Notes: generated from the sequence alone by a model not told the origin. Counted from the stretch's first letter, positions 25,291-37,827 are shown. The stretch is 64,000 nucleotides of DNA from Trissonchulus latispiculum (GCA_030248195.1 JASAND010004194.1:31586-95585); one strand, 5' to 3'. Numbers and translations are program-made.

Positions 25291-26400
25291 GAACGAACAA
25301 ATAATTGGTAGTAAATAATCTCCTTTCCCGTCTCTATTTGAATTTCTTTGGTGCAAATTTACCCCAAATTTTCACAAAGCGAATTTTATTCCAATTTCAG
25401 ACTGGTGCGATGCAATAAATTTTTGAAAAAAATTAAACTTTTCACTACTTTTAAATTGTTAGGTGGTTTTAAAGGTATATTTATTTCGCTGAACATGAAC
25501 ATAAAATCAGTTTCTAAATCATCGTTCATTTTGCTCAGGACAAACAAATGTTCAAAATTTAGGCAATAATGTTGTTTTGTTTAATGCTTAGTATCTTAAG
25601 CAATGGAAAAGGTTACGGATTAGAGCAAAGGTCTTGTAAGAAAGAATTTCTAGCATGCTGAAGCAACAAATTTAGGATTTCGCTGTGCATTTAACTTTTC
25701 AAATTTTTTCGATCCACAAGGGGGGGGGGTATTCGAATAAAGTCTAATTATATGCTAAATTGAATTTGGGAAAGCCTCACAACATAATGGGCGTCAAAAG
25801 CTATCAATTCATTAAAAATTCAAAATCCCACATTTCAGACGGAAACGTTTCCAGGAACCTAAACGGCTCTTAACAGCACAGCTCCAGAATAAAGTCAGAC
25901 TCAGATTGACCAAACACCTAGAGAGTGAATTTTTCCCTATTCCTAACAGTTAGGACTATCTCTGACATGGTGAGCCGCAAATGAACTCAATTGTGTCTAC
26001 CTCAGTTGCGCTATTCAGTTTTCCCCTTGTGCAGCAAGAAATTATGACAGTTTTGAAAATTTTCCCCTCTGACGCAAAAGACCTCCTAATAGCAAAGTCT
26101 GGAAAGTTGGGGAAAATTATTCAGACTGTGAAAATGAGAATGTATGTAATGTCAACTGAAAAGACTGCTTGACAAGACTGCTGTTAAAAGGTGGAAGGGA
26201 TTTTGAAAAGCTGCACAGTTGCCTGATTTCGGAACGGTTCAGTAAAAAATTAAATATGATTTGATAAGATAACCTAATTTTATTGTTGATTACCCTGCCC
26301 ACCTAAATGCGAACTCTTAGGATACCCAGCATTTAACATTTTTAAGACTAAATTCTAGGGGTCTGTACCAACCAACAGCCATTTAAGGGATATTGTGGAT
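25291..26400. other. No gene recognised
   Basis: AT-rich; the frames near 25348 and 25981 have no supporting signals. Confidence 0.4.
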
Positions 26401-27850
26401 ATTGTTTCGACTACCCCCGTCCCACCCCCCCCCAATTCCCCTGACCAATCGAGCTAAAAATTTGGTATGGGAACTTTAACGACCACATTGAGTTCATGAT
26501 TGATATATTTCGATGCGTAGGGAAAACCAAGGGAAACCGGTTTGTTGTCTACAATTCTGATGAGAATTGAAAAATTCTGACGACATCAGAACACATGAAT
26601 CCTATGTCCGTAGTTTGATTCATTTTTGTTTTTCGTTAACTCAGTAGGTATATACTATTAAGCCCGGTTCATATGCTTCCGTCCATACATTAACACGGGG
26701 TCCGATTCTGGGGGGGTATGCCCCGACCTCCACGAGGGGTCTACCCCTGAAAAATTAAGAAATTTTAGGGGGGTCTGCCCCGAAATTAGCAAAAATTGCG
26801 AATTTTTAACGTTTTTGACCAAAAAGTAGTAAAAATGACTCTTTTTAGCGATTTCTAAGAAATTTCTTGAAAAAATCGCCAAAATTTGCTAAAAAATTAC
26901 CTTTTTTGGTAAAAATCACTGAGGGCTCTACCCTTTTTTCCTTTCTGGACGGGACGGTCTGCCCTTTTTCCTTTTCGCTGAGAGGGGGTCTGCCCGTTTT
27001 TTGTCGGTCTGGGGGGGTCTGCACGCCCCCCATTCCCCCCCACGTTATCCGATGCTTCCGTCCGTTTGTTAGTGTCTGTTGTCCGTTTGTTTGTTTGTCC
27101 GTTTTCCAAATTGATTGATACTTCTACTATTTTGCTGCTTTTCAGTTTTGCTGTTTTGCTACTTATCCGTATGTCCGTTTCCAGGGTTGATTCATACCTT
27201 TGCTGTTTTGTTGTATATTGCTGTTGTCTGGTTGTCCGTATTCCGTAATGGTTGTCCGTTTGGACTTGAGCAATGCTTAACTTTTTCCTAACTTTTAACT
27301 TTGTCCGTATGCTACAGCCAATCGAAAATGACTAGAACTACCACGTGCTTGCTAAATAAATATTTGTATTTGAGCTTTTGAATGGTTCTAAGATTAATTA
27401 GCTAAACTATTGCCAGCGTGACGAAATTTCTTTCAAAGATGTTGCTGTCAAAGTTTGAAGAGAAAGACATTGAAAAAGCAACATAATGCTGTAACCAGTC
27501 AGTATAAATAAAGAGAAAAACCAATTCAGCAATAAGCAAAATTCTAAATAGTGTATTAAAACAGATAACCAGACACCGTCAATACGGACAATCAGAAACG
27601 GACAAACGGACATGCACCAAACGAGTATGAACCACTTTGTCTTTTTAAAAACGGACCACCGCGCAACCAGACAAACAGGCAAACGGGCAAAAGCACAAAC
27701 GGACAAACCGAAAATAAGTATGAACCGGGCTTAAGCTGAATTTTAGCTTATACTGAGCTGATGAAAAGGTGGATTGAAAACGAGCTATCAGAAGCCTGCC
27801 CTGCGACCCCGAAAACCCCTGTATGTAACTTTCCACCAGTAACATCAGTA
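26400..27850. mobile_element. Fold-back copy split by a nested TTAA element
   Basis: Left remains (26400-26657) include GACCAATCGAGCTAAAAATT and TTTTCGTTAACTCAGTAGG. Right remains (27735-27850) include GCTTATACTGAGCTGATGAA and CGAAAACCCCTGTATG. The two flanks fit together once the 26658-27734 insertion is ignored, since both belong to the central hairpin of this family. Confidence 0.6.
26658..27734. mobile_element. TTAA-flanked element with GTCCGTTT subterminal repeats
   Basis: TTAA at 26658-26661 and 27731-27734 brackets inverted ends GCCCGGTTCATA and TATGAACCGGGC. Inside lie several GTCCGTTTG words on the left (27058-27185) and the complementary AACGGACAA words on the right (27585-27712). 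TTAA duplication is the hallmark of piggyBac-type insertion, but no transposase is present, so this is a non-autonomous unit of uncertain parentage. The C/G-rich repeated text GGGGGGTCTGCCC lies between 26700 and 27040. Confidence 0.75.
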
Positions 27851-28357
27851 GCTCTGTCGGCAGCTGGATAATTTGGAAGTCGTCGGTTTTACAGCCATCT
27901 AATGTTAAAAATTTTCGGCTCTCAGGACTTGAAATGACAATTTAATTTCGCAAAATTTGATTTCACAAAATGCGCTGTCACGGTAGGTAGGTAACAGAAG
28001 TCTGCGTACAAGAACCCGTCTTCCACGAATGCAGTCAGAGGTAGCGGGTATTAAATAATCTCTAGTTAATACTGACGGAAATAAGTTGGTATTAAGAATA
28101 AAGTTGTTCGATACAAAATATGCACATGACAGCGCCAAGTACATATATAATTTGTATTGTGTGTCTATTCTTCATACCATAAAACAAAATGTTTCAAACA
28201 CGTTCTGTTTCAAACTCGGGTTCTGTTATGAAACGTTAGCACAGTGGTTTTACTGCAAAAGCTTCTTGTAGTAGAAAGACCAGATTTAAAATCGATTATA
28301 TCGATCAGAGCTATGATAGCCGATCAACTAGAATAATAATTAGACTAATTACCCACG
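27850..28357. other. No gene recognised
   Basis: AT-rich unique-looking sequence with no supported frame. Confidence 0.4.
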
Positions 28358-28753
28358 TAAAGCCCGGTTCACACTGCAACGGTTTAAGGTTTAAGGTTTA
28401 GGGTTTAAGGTTTAAGCAGTTGGGTGGGAAGGTTTAACGAATGTCTGAATATCACGTGGTTTTTAAATCTGCCAGTGCGGACTCAAATCTCCACGGATTT
28501 TGAAATTTTTTAGTTCTGTTTATAGGTAAGAGATTCTAGTATGCATATAACGAAAATTATTAACTAAACACTTTATATATAATTCACTGGAAGCTTAAAC
28601 CTAAATACAGAGTTAAAACATTTTTAACTCGGCTTGCTTAATCCTTGTGAACATTTCGGCGTAAATGAACTAGTTTAACCTGAAACCTTAAACCTTAAAC
28701 CATAAACCTTAAACTTTAAACCTTAAACCTTGTGCAGTGTGAACCGGACTTAA
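28358..28753. mobile_element. TTAA-type element with GTTTAAG subterminal repeats
   Basis: The ends are GCCCGGTTCACACTGCA and TGCAGTGTGAACCGGAC. Flanks are TAAA on the left and TTAA on the right, i.e. a TTAA duplication with one changed base. Inside the left end GGTTTAAGGTTTAAGGTTTA is tandemly repeated; the complement CCTTAAACC is repeated inside the right end. The outer 11 bases match the 26658 element almost exactly although the inner motif is quite different. No coding capacity. Confidence 0.75.
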
Positions 28754-30440
28754 GTCCTAGCACTGAACTTTCATCTAGTCATTTTCTGCATGTAGGTCCA
28801 TTTCTGAAGCCATGCCAGCAGAAACTCAAAATATCAAAAAGTACCCGTACCCATGCCGAACTTGAGCTCAATTGGTTACGTTTTGTGCACGCAAACCACA
28901 GATGTGCAAACACGACATGGAAGCATTTCCCCGTACAAAACAGACAAACTGTAGCAACACATATTAGACTGTAAAACCATATACTGTCAGACGCAGGCTC
29001 CTATATAAGGCAAGAAGACTTGGCCAGAAGCCAATCGTCAAAATGAACCAGAGAAAGCAGCTAAGTGACACTCATGCGGCTGACGTTAAAGCCCCAGTCT
29101 CAAAACCAATTTACTTAATACATACCCTTTGCCTAAGCATAGAGACTTTCTGTTCAGAGAAGGAGAGAGAGAGAGAGAGAGAAACCAGAAACCATTTGGA
29201 ACCTATAGGACAAACCGGGTGGGGGGGCTAGAGCTAGAGTCCATAGAATCAAAATGAGCCAAGAGTATACTAAGCTGAGCAAAAGAAGCACTCCCCATAC
29301 CCCCCCCCCCTTCCTTCTGCTGAGTTGAACGTCAATAAAAGAAGGAAACCAGCACCTAACACATACGAATTCAGCCAAGCCAGCCTCTGCCTTCACTCTC
29401 TCTCTAAGGCCAAATGGAGGCAATACGATCCTACCCTAGCCCCTTTAAGGCAAACAGAAGGCTATTGCTAGTTCCCCCCCCCCCCCCGATGGCAAGCCTG
29501 AGCCCAGGCACACGCACACGATAGGAGAGTAAATGTCAATATGCTTACTGGGTTTCCCCCAACTCTCTCTCTCTCTCTCATTAAATGATTTCTACAGCTT
29601 CTAACGGACGCACACACACACACGCACGCACAGAGACATAAAGCTCCGACCCCCAGGAAAATAATGTGAGGCATAGCATACATACAAGGAGAGCTGTTTT
29701 GGGTGGAAATTTATTGGAAATTCTGCTAGATGTAGGCTAGAAGCACGATCGCTGTAGTACACCTGCCGATCTACTAAAGGAATAAATTAATAGTAAATTC
29801 AGACGGATTTTAAATATTTAATCTGCTCAGTGAACCCTTATTAGGAGAGTTACCAGTTCTTTTTATCCAATTTTCATCAAATTACGTATGCCGTGGTTTG
29901 AAAGGGTTTACAAAGCTAAAAAACTGGAAAAAGTTACAATAAGACTTCATCACCGGTCTGTTGCAATCAATGAATTAAAAATTTTAATTCCAATTTAAAT
30001 CTGTAAAATATTTTCCCATATTTTGCTGGATGGAAGTAAGATACTGAATTCTCTTGAACCAAGATAATTAATTCATCTTCAAAATTTTAAAAGCAAAACT
30101 GTTTATATTTTAAGCAAAAATTCTCTGTTCTTTCCACATTGTAATGTTTGTTCCGTTGTAAGTTTGTTTTTGTTTGTTCCGTTCTACGGTTTCTACTATA
30201 CGAAACTGTTGTAGAACCGTGAGAAATTTGCTATAAAGAGGCCAAAAATGTTTAACTGTTTAGCAATGTGGTGGAGTAAATGTGTCCACAAATGTGTAAA
30301 TATGGGAAGAATCCCTTGTTTTTATCGCGTCTGAGGGAAGTCGGCACCTACCGCACGTTATTCTGTGGCATTCATTGTTTTACTTCTTTAATCTATTGTG
30401 AAGCAGCTGAAACATGGAAAATTATCTTCATCCTGTGCTC
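28754..30440. other. No gene recognised; microsatellites
   Basis: Contains (GA)n at 29161-29182, (CT)n at 29562-29579, a CA-rich tract at 29607-29635 and C-runs near 29300 and 29476. A TATA-like CTATATAAGG sits at 29002 without a supported gene after it. Confidence 0.5.
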
Positions 30441-31381
30441 TTAAGGTGCAAGTGCAAATGCAAATTTACAGGCTACCATTCTTCAAGAAAGTGGATGAAA
30501 CTTTCCAAATATATTATTTTGGCACTCTTTAGCTTTTGGCACCAGTCCAAGAGTTTTAGTTTGAAAGATATGAAATTTTTGGTTTTAGTACGTAGTCCAT
30601 ACACGGGGTTTGGTTGTTATGGCTGGAAAGCAGATATCAAAATAAGCATTTTGATATCGTAGCCTTCGACCTATCTGTAGTGGTTAATTCTGTATAAGCC
30701 AAAAACGATTTTGACTGTCAAGAAATGGCCATTTTTGAGAAAATCAGCTTTTTCGAAATTACAACGAAATCTTACGGACAATTTTGTTTTATTTATTCTC
30801 TAGCGATGCACAGTCTAATTGCACATTTTATTAACGCCCATATGCTGAGCTGGAGTTCGTTGCTTTCAGCTGAAGATTTGCACGAAACACCATTTTGGCA
30901 AAACGGAGATTATTTTGTTTTGAACGCCTATTTGTCAAAAACTAGTCGATTGATTTGTGCAATTTTCACACGATATAAATTCGCACTATTGCAGAGGGTT
31001 CTTGAGCTAAAACGTCTCCGTTGCGAGAAAAGTCAATGCAAAGTTAAAAAATTTGGCGTCACCGCACGTTTGACTAATTTTCTGGGGCATTAAGGCCTGT
31101 TGAGCCAAATCCCAAAAAATGTCACAGGGCCCCACATGCCCTTCACACCATGGCTCAAAAAGAAATTTTGGCCGATTCTAGAGTTGAGGAATATCGATAT
31201 TCAAATATTGTTTAGCCGGTATGTCAGGAAATTTTTACTATTTTTCACTAGTTTCTTTCACTCATGGGAATGTACAGATTTATGGGATTTAAAATGACCT
31301 ATGAAGCTTTTTCCAGCTACCAAAAATGCTAAAGGTATAGCGTTTCAAAAATCACTACACATAAGGATACCACCACCTTAA
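30441..31381. mobile_element. TTAA-flanked element, TTAAGGTG ends
   Basis: TTAA at 30441-30444 and 31378-31381 flanks ends GGTGCAAG and, inverted, GGTGGTGGTATCC. The left half is homologous to 6474-6900. A 122-codon plus-strand frame (30725-31093) is internal but unlike any transposase I know. Non-autonomous. Confidence 0.65.
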
Positions 31382-32290
31382 GATAATCATGGACTTATAA
31401 GTTCATCGATTTAAGTCTTTGACCAGTCAGTTCAGCAGTCGACTGACGTATCGGAGAATGGTAGAAAGTCGAAGCTCACGGACAGAAAACGTGAACCTCA
31501 AGCCAGTCGGTAATACGTTTTTCCCAGGTTTAGCCTAAGGTGAAGCAGACTCAGTTATTCTCGCCTTATTACAGCATTTATATCTGCGTGTCAAAGTCAA
31601 ACTTAGCTCGTCAGTTTGTTGTCACACAACCGTAAAGTCAGAACACTGCCGTTACTTTCGTGGGAAAAGTCCAAACACGTCCAAGTGCTGTATCTTATGG
31701 GACAATTTTTTGTTGTAAAAGGCATTGAAACTAGGAAGAATAGCTGACAGCATTTTCTGTATGATGCCGCTTAACACCGTCAGTTCGGATCGACAGTCTT
31801 AATAATTGGCAGGAAGGGAGTGGCGGGAGGTCTCCACCAGCGGACTGTAAAATCCCAGATCGCACCCTCAAATTTTTAAAAAATTTTGCTCAAAATGCCA
31901 TTTTGCCAGCTCATACGATATTTATGAGACCCTACTTAATGGGCGTGTCAAATAAAAGTAAAGGAAAGCCGACACTTGTCTCAGACTATGAAACAAGCTT
32001 TGCAGATTTGTTCTCTCAATTAATTTGAACTTTCGAAAAATATTTTCAACCAACTATATACCATTGTGCATATATAGCAAACATGTGTATCGATAATTCA
32101 TAAGATATATCGAGACTCTAGAAAAAGTTTCGAGACGTTGCAACAGTAGAGGATATAGGAAAATACAGTGTTTCTAGAAAGCTTGAAATGTTTCTGAAAA
32201 GTTGCTTGAAAGAAATGCTCACAATATTTCGGAACATTAGGAAAAAAAACGAAAAGGAAAATAAAACGCGACAAAAAGGGAGAAATCTCA
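31382..32290. other. No gene recognised
   Basis: No supported exon or repeat ends. Confidence 0.4.
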
Positions 32291-32530
32291 GGGTCTTTCC
32301 CATTATCCCCCCACAGCTCCGAAGAAGGGGTCTTTCCCATTATCCCCCCCCACAGCTCTGAAGAAGTACCGAAGAAGCACAATTGGACAGATTGAGTTGA
32401 AATTTGGTGGAGGTAGGTTTTCGGACCTGCTGATTTCAAAAATACAAAAAATTTAAAATTTTAAAATTTTTTTTAAATTTTAAATTTTTAGTTTGGTAAG
32501 GGGGGACCAAGGGGAACCCAACAGTTTTTT
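32291..32530. mobile_element. Fold-back element, one arm with duplicated terminus
   Basis: The terminus GGGTCTTTCCCATTATCC appears twice, at 32291 and 32328, followed by one full arm (GAAATTTGGTGGAGGTAGGT, AGGGGGGACCAAGGGGAAC). The opposite arm is missing. It is closely similar to the 18911-19550 copy. Confidence 0.7.
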
Positions 32531-33534
32531 AAAAAGCTAATAAGCTGTTTCCTTCAAATGCTAGGAAGATCAGTATGACGTAAATCATTTCCAAGGGGCT
32601 TCTAGCAGCACACAGTTAACAGTTGCTAAAGCAAGTTTCACATGAAAGAGGAGGTAAGGTCAAATATGACTGAAGTTAAATGAATTAAATGTTAATTTTA
32701 ACATTACATTAGTAATACATAACATTACCCTAATATTGCGCTACCAATGGAACGAAACCAAAGTAACTAAGAAAAGAAGCCAAAACCAAAAAAGGAAACT
32801 AAGAAAATAAAATTCAGATTTTTGAAATTCTCTCATATAAAATTCTGACTGACAAAAGTAGACCCAAATGTTTGATATTAAAGCTCTGCAACGTTGTCTG
32901 GTCACCGTAGTTACCGAGTACTGGATACAAACGATACAAAGATTTGAGAACCTCCTTTTCTCTGATGGAGGCTTTTGGGGCTCTACCTTTTATTTTGACA
33001 TGAGCCGAAGGCTCCAAGTATTCGAGTCATTTGTGGACAACTTTGGAGTCTGTTTTTCAATTTCTCCTGAAACCCTATACTCTCGCTGCGAAGTTTAGTC
33101 TGACACAACTATAATTGTTTAATGTTTTGAACAGTTATTTGACCTTTAAATGTTGATTGTCTTCACTAGTTACAAACCCCGGTTTGAACGCAATTCTGAA
33201 ACCATTCCTAGTTCAAATCTCAGGTGCATTGAACCCTATTCAGTTCAAAACTGCAGTGGGCACCGGACAGACAGCTGTTACGGTTTTGGCAGCATCAATG
33301 GGTTTTATGTCTCAGCTATGATTTTTATTGCTCAAAAACAAATGCAGGATATATCACAACATGTCTATAGATACTGGTATATACAATCACGAATAATACG
33401 ATCTAACTAACTCTCTACACCTTTTACATTGTTTGGGTCAAGATCTTCCTTCTGATTTCTTATAGATCATACATAACAACGCAGTGTAAATTGCTCTAAT
33501 AAGAATTAATTAATTGGCTTAGCTGCTTCTCTGC
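32531..33534. other. No gene recognised
   Basis: A frame at 33150-33410 has some cysteines and serines but no splice signals or family match. Confidence 0.35.
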
Positions 33535-34700
33535 TTAACTAGCGAATAGCCCCGTCACTATCGCAATAAAAGTGCTCTCTTCTGCCGATGGGGGCAGGCA
33601 GTTACAACTCGATAAATCATTTATTAGAAATGGGAGTTGAAACCTCCCACAAAACGCTGGCAAAGCACTATCGATCAAGCACTGATATAGGGGACAACAA
33701 TAATTAAGTCTGGCGGTAGAAATGCCGAACAGGCATGCTCCACAGATGCTTTTCTGCTTATATTCCATTAGATTAACTAGCGAATAGCCCCGTCACTAGC
33801 GCAATAAAAGTGCTCTCTTCTGCCGATGGGGGCAGGCAGTTACAACCCGATAAATCATTTATTAGAGATGGGAGTTGAAACCTCCCACAAAATGCTGGCA
33901 AAGCACTATCGATCAAGCACCGATATAGTGGACAACAATAATTAAATCTGGCGGTAGAAATGCCGAACAGGCATGCTCCACAGATGCTTTTCTGCTTATA
34001 TTCCATTAGATTAACCAGCGAATAGCCCCGTCACTATTGCAATAAAAGTGCTCTCTTCTGCCGATGGGGGCAGGCAGTTACAACTCGATAAATCATTTAT
34101 TAGAAATGGGAGTTGAAACCTCCCACAAAACGCTGGCAAAGCACTATCGATCAAGCACCGATATAGGGGACAACAATAATTAAGTCTGGCGGTAGAAATG
34201 CCGAACAGGCATGCTCCACAGATGCTTTTCTGCTTATATTCCATTAGATTAACTAGCGAATAGCCCCGTCACTAGCGCAATAAAAGTGCTCTCTTCTGCC
34301 GATGGGGGCAGGCAGTTACAACCCGATAAATCATTTATTAGAGATGGGAGTTGAAACCTCCCACAAAATGCTGGCAAAGCACTATCGATCAAGCACCGAT
34401 ATAGTGGACAACAATAATTAAATCTGGCGGTAGAAATGCCGAACAGGCATGCTCCACAGATGCTTTTCTGCTTATATTCCATTAGATTAACCAGCGAATA
34501 GCCCCGTCACTATTGCAATAAAAGGGCTCTCTTCTGCCGATGGAGGCAAGCAGTTACAGCTCGATAAATCATTTATTAGAAATGGGAGTTGAAACCTCCC
34601 ACAAAACGCTGGCAAAGCACCATCGATCAAGCACCGATATAGTGGACAACAATAATTAATTCTGGCTGTAAAAATGCCGGACAGGCATGCTCCACAGATG
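33535..34700. repeat. 238-bp tandem repeat, A-B-A-B-A higher order
   Basis: Five units start at 33535, 33773, 34011, 34249 and 34487, an exact 238-bp step; the last is about 214 bp. Units 2 and 4 look identical by eye and share type-B bases (ACTAGCGCAAT, ACAACCCGAT, AAAATGCTGG). Units 1 and 3 are near-identical type A (ACAACTCGAT, AAAACGCTGG). Unit 5 is a more diverged A. Each unit has a 77-codon minus-strand frame with many cysteines, but 238 is not a multiple of 3, each frame ends in a stop, and most A/B differences inside the frame change residues, so coding is unlikely. Each unit also holds the hairpin GGGAGTTGAAACCTCCC. I recognise no snRNA, 5S or spliced-leader sequence in it. Confidence 0.92.
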
Positions 34701-36623
34701 GTGTGATTACAGTGGTAGATAACCAGCAGACGACCACCCTCGTCCCAGACACAAAAAGAAATCGTTACGCCCTGAAACAAAAAAAACTACGTAACTTTAA
34801 TGCATGCTTATCTTATAGAAACAATAAACATTAAAATCTGACGATTCTGCTCAGCGTTACTGTTGGATCAATAATCTGGATGCTGTCAATGGAAACACGG
34901 GATGAGTGCCAAGAAATATTTTTACGCTCGGATGTCTGATACCCTGCTTACACTGAAGATAAACATAATGAGCATATAAAAAGATGCAAGAAGAGTGAAC
35001 CTACGGCTGTTCTGTTTTTGGCTTAGGACCTAAAAAGTGTCAAAAAATATTCGAAAAAAATGCGAAATAGGAAAATGCCGTACGATTTTAACAATTTTTT
35101 CTGGGCTTACAATGTGTTGTTCCTGCTTTGTAAATTTGGATGACTAACAGGTTTTGGTAACCCACACAGATAACACAATAACGTTTGAACCTACACTTAT
35201 CATTGTTAAAGAATGCTAACCGATGCTAAATTTGAATTAATCTTTAACTGAAGTTTACATTTGGACTTTTAAGGACATATATCCGGACCGATGAGAAAAG
35301 TGCGTCCCATCCACAGTCCCGCATGCTTAGCTAATTTAAGCTTAGGTAAAGAATTGATTTATATGGTTTTGCACTCTACAATTCAAGTTTCAATCCTTTT
35401 TGCTAAACAGCTTGCGCCATTAAATCAAGATCAGTTGACCAAATTTTGCAGCCATCCAGTATATAATTGATCCAAACTTAGTGTAGCGTTTTTAAATTAG
35501 CACATTTCTGAGATTTTACAGTCATTTCTGCAGGACAAAAATTTAGAATTTTGTATTTGAAGCTGAATTACTTCAGGTTCGCTTTCTTTATAAAAGCAAT
35601 CTGTTGCTGGTGAACTGGATAAAAAATTCTCAGAACACGTCTTTCACTCAGAACTTCACGAACAGATTTGTTATGTCAAAATATTGGCATAGCGAAAATT
35701 CAAAAAAAAGCTTTTGAGCATTAATTATTGAACGAAAACGTGTATGTCTAAAGTCAAATGTTACCAATTTAAATTTGGAATGCAAATAAAGAGTGATCAC
35801 TTTCATAAACTTGAAACTGAAGCGTCTGTTAAATAAATTAACTGTAACCAAAACACAGCAAAATTTGGAAACGTCGTCTAAAAACCTAAGACTTAAAGAA
35901 AATGAAATCACTTTGTAGAAATATTAGATTTGATTACAAAAGCTCAGGAAAAAAGTATTAACGGTTGGTTACTTTCACTACAAACTCTTGTTAATACTAG
36001 TTGTCGCTGCTCTATGTAATACTCAAAGCAATGCACAAGGCTTCCTCCATCGAAAAGTGTATAAGTTATAATGTAATTATAGACAGTACATTCCTCTATC
36101 CCATAGGTACTTGCCTCTATCTGCTCAATGGATCGCATACCGTATTTTATACAACAGCCATAAATCACGTCCCATATCGTTTCACATTTATAAGACATCC
36201 TCATCTATTTTAATTTTAATCAAACATACAGAGTTCACACTTACCGCATGTAAATCTTCGTTTTCGATGTAAGCGATAAAAACTTCTCTATACTACAGAC
36301 AGTTCGTCAAATTAATGCGCCCAGTTTGTTTAGCAGCTTTTAAGGTTGTGTTTCTTTAGGGCACATATTATTGGTTGACGGCTCAAATCAACATGAAATT
36401 TGATGAAACTTTCCAAAACAAGTTAACAGTTAACAGTTGCCGTTCTAACACCTTGCACGCAATCCCTCTTCTAGCTAATGTGGTCGCTTGCCAATGTTGG
36501 GAAAAGTAGGCAAAATCTAGGCTGCGCATACATTTCAGCTAATTTATTCACAACGAAGAGCGATTTCATGATAACTAAAGAAGGGTCTCCGAGGTATTTG
36601 ATAGTGGAATGGAAATTTCACGA
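34701..36623. other. No gene recognised
   Basis: A minus-strand frame with an ATG at about 36198, ending at 35944, has fairly normal composition (ECTVYNYIITYTLFDGGSLV) but no splice context or family match, so I leave it uncalled. Confidence 0.35.
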
Positions 36624-37339
36624 AAAAAATTTGGCTTATGTCTATCTGAGTAGGGGCAAACGTTTTATTCTATTGAAAGGATTAACTTAATGACTCTGTC
36701 CACTTAAAATCAGCAGGGGTCAATTTCTTTCCAGTTCTACCAATAGTGCAGTTTAACTCTGATGCACTTGACAGGAATGGAGATTGTGCATTTAAATCAG
36801 TAAATAGATTTTACTTTATAATTTGAATTTTGTTGAACTTATTAAGAATGTAATTATCAATCCATTGCTTGAACAGTTTTTAAATTGTCAAAATATGAAT
36901 GAATATGAAAATATACGTTTTCAAGGGAACTAAGTTAAATTCAAATAATTTTCTAACTTTACGACTTAAAACTTTAATGTTTAAAGGTAATATCATTAGA
37001 AACATTAATAGTAAGATTATTGTAAACTTAAATTAATAAAGTAAAAAGCTAACATGCAACTTTGCAACAAGTTATTGTACCAGCAGTTTCAGGCAATTAA
37101 TTTTGTTCCTAACAATAATTGAAGAACTAATATAATTTAACCTCAGTGCATACAAAAACGTTCTTTTAACATTCACCCCCTCTTTATTTCTGTCCAGTGC
37201 ATTAGAGTTAAACTGTACTATTGGTAAAACTGGAAAGAAATTGACCCCTGCTGATTTCAAGTGGACAGAGTCATTAAGTTAATCCTTTAAATGGAAGAAA
37301 ACGTTTGCCCCTACTCAGATCGACATAAGCCAAAAATTT
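36624..37339. repeat. Long inverted repeat, about 155-bp arms
   Basis: The left arm (TTGGCTTATGTCTATCTGAG, CAGCAGGGGTCAATTTCTTT) at about 36624-36778 is the reverse complement, with some mismatches, of about 37182-37339. The spacer is about 400 bp of AT-rich DNA. This is typical of a fold-back or MITE-like element; no TSD was found. Confidence 0.75.
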
Positions 37340-37827
37340 GTTTAGCCTAGAAAAAATCTGGAAAACTAAATTCTTTCGAAAATGTAGCAAACTAAGTTCC
37401 AAGTAATAAAATTAGCTTCACTGTTAGTGTTAACATCAATTAGAAGGAGAAAGTGTTAAGTTGCATTTTGATATAAAAATGCTTTCTTAACTCCAAAGAA
37501 ACGAATGAGTAATAAGGGTTCAAAGTTGATGTCTCCAAAACAAATCATCACATAAAGGCACAGCTACCACACGTTTTCATGCAATTTACCAAACTGTAGC
37601 ACGGCTGCGCCTGCAAACATATCACACAGGTGCCCACAGTGGAAAATCCCAAAAAACATATTGCTCTAAGATAGCTTCGAAAAGAAATTAAAAAATCAGC
37701 ATTTTCAAATAGTCTGTCTTTGTGCTCTCCGTCTGTTTAAATATTTTTTCGACTAAATCAGCCAAATTTTCAGGGTCTTAGTTATATTTACAACAATAGC
37801 ATTACTACAATAACTTACCTCTAAATT

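Noticed and set aside
28376..28740. Telomere-like TTTAGGG/GTTTAAGG tracts, as if an internal telomere
   Set aside because: The tracts are short, imperfect and inverted at the two ends of a TTAA-bounded unit, so they are subterminal repeats of a mobile element.
29000..29040. TATA-box promoter (CTATATAAGG)
   Set aside because: No supported exon follows; such words are common in AT-rich DNA.
30725..31093. 122-residue frame inside the 30441-31381 element as a transposase
   Set aside because: No catalytic D/E pattern or zinc motif, and homologous copies do not keep the frame.
33535..34482. Tandem family of 77-residue cysteine-containing proteins
   Set aside because: The unit length is not a multiple of three, every frame ends in a stop before the next unit, and A/B differences mostly change residues. 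A satellite repeat explains them.
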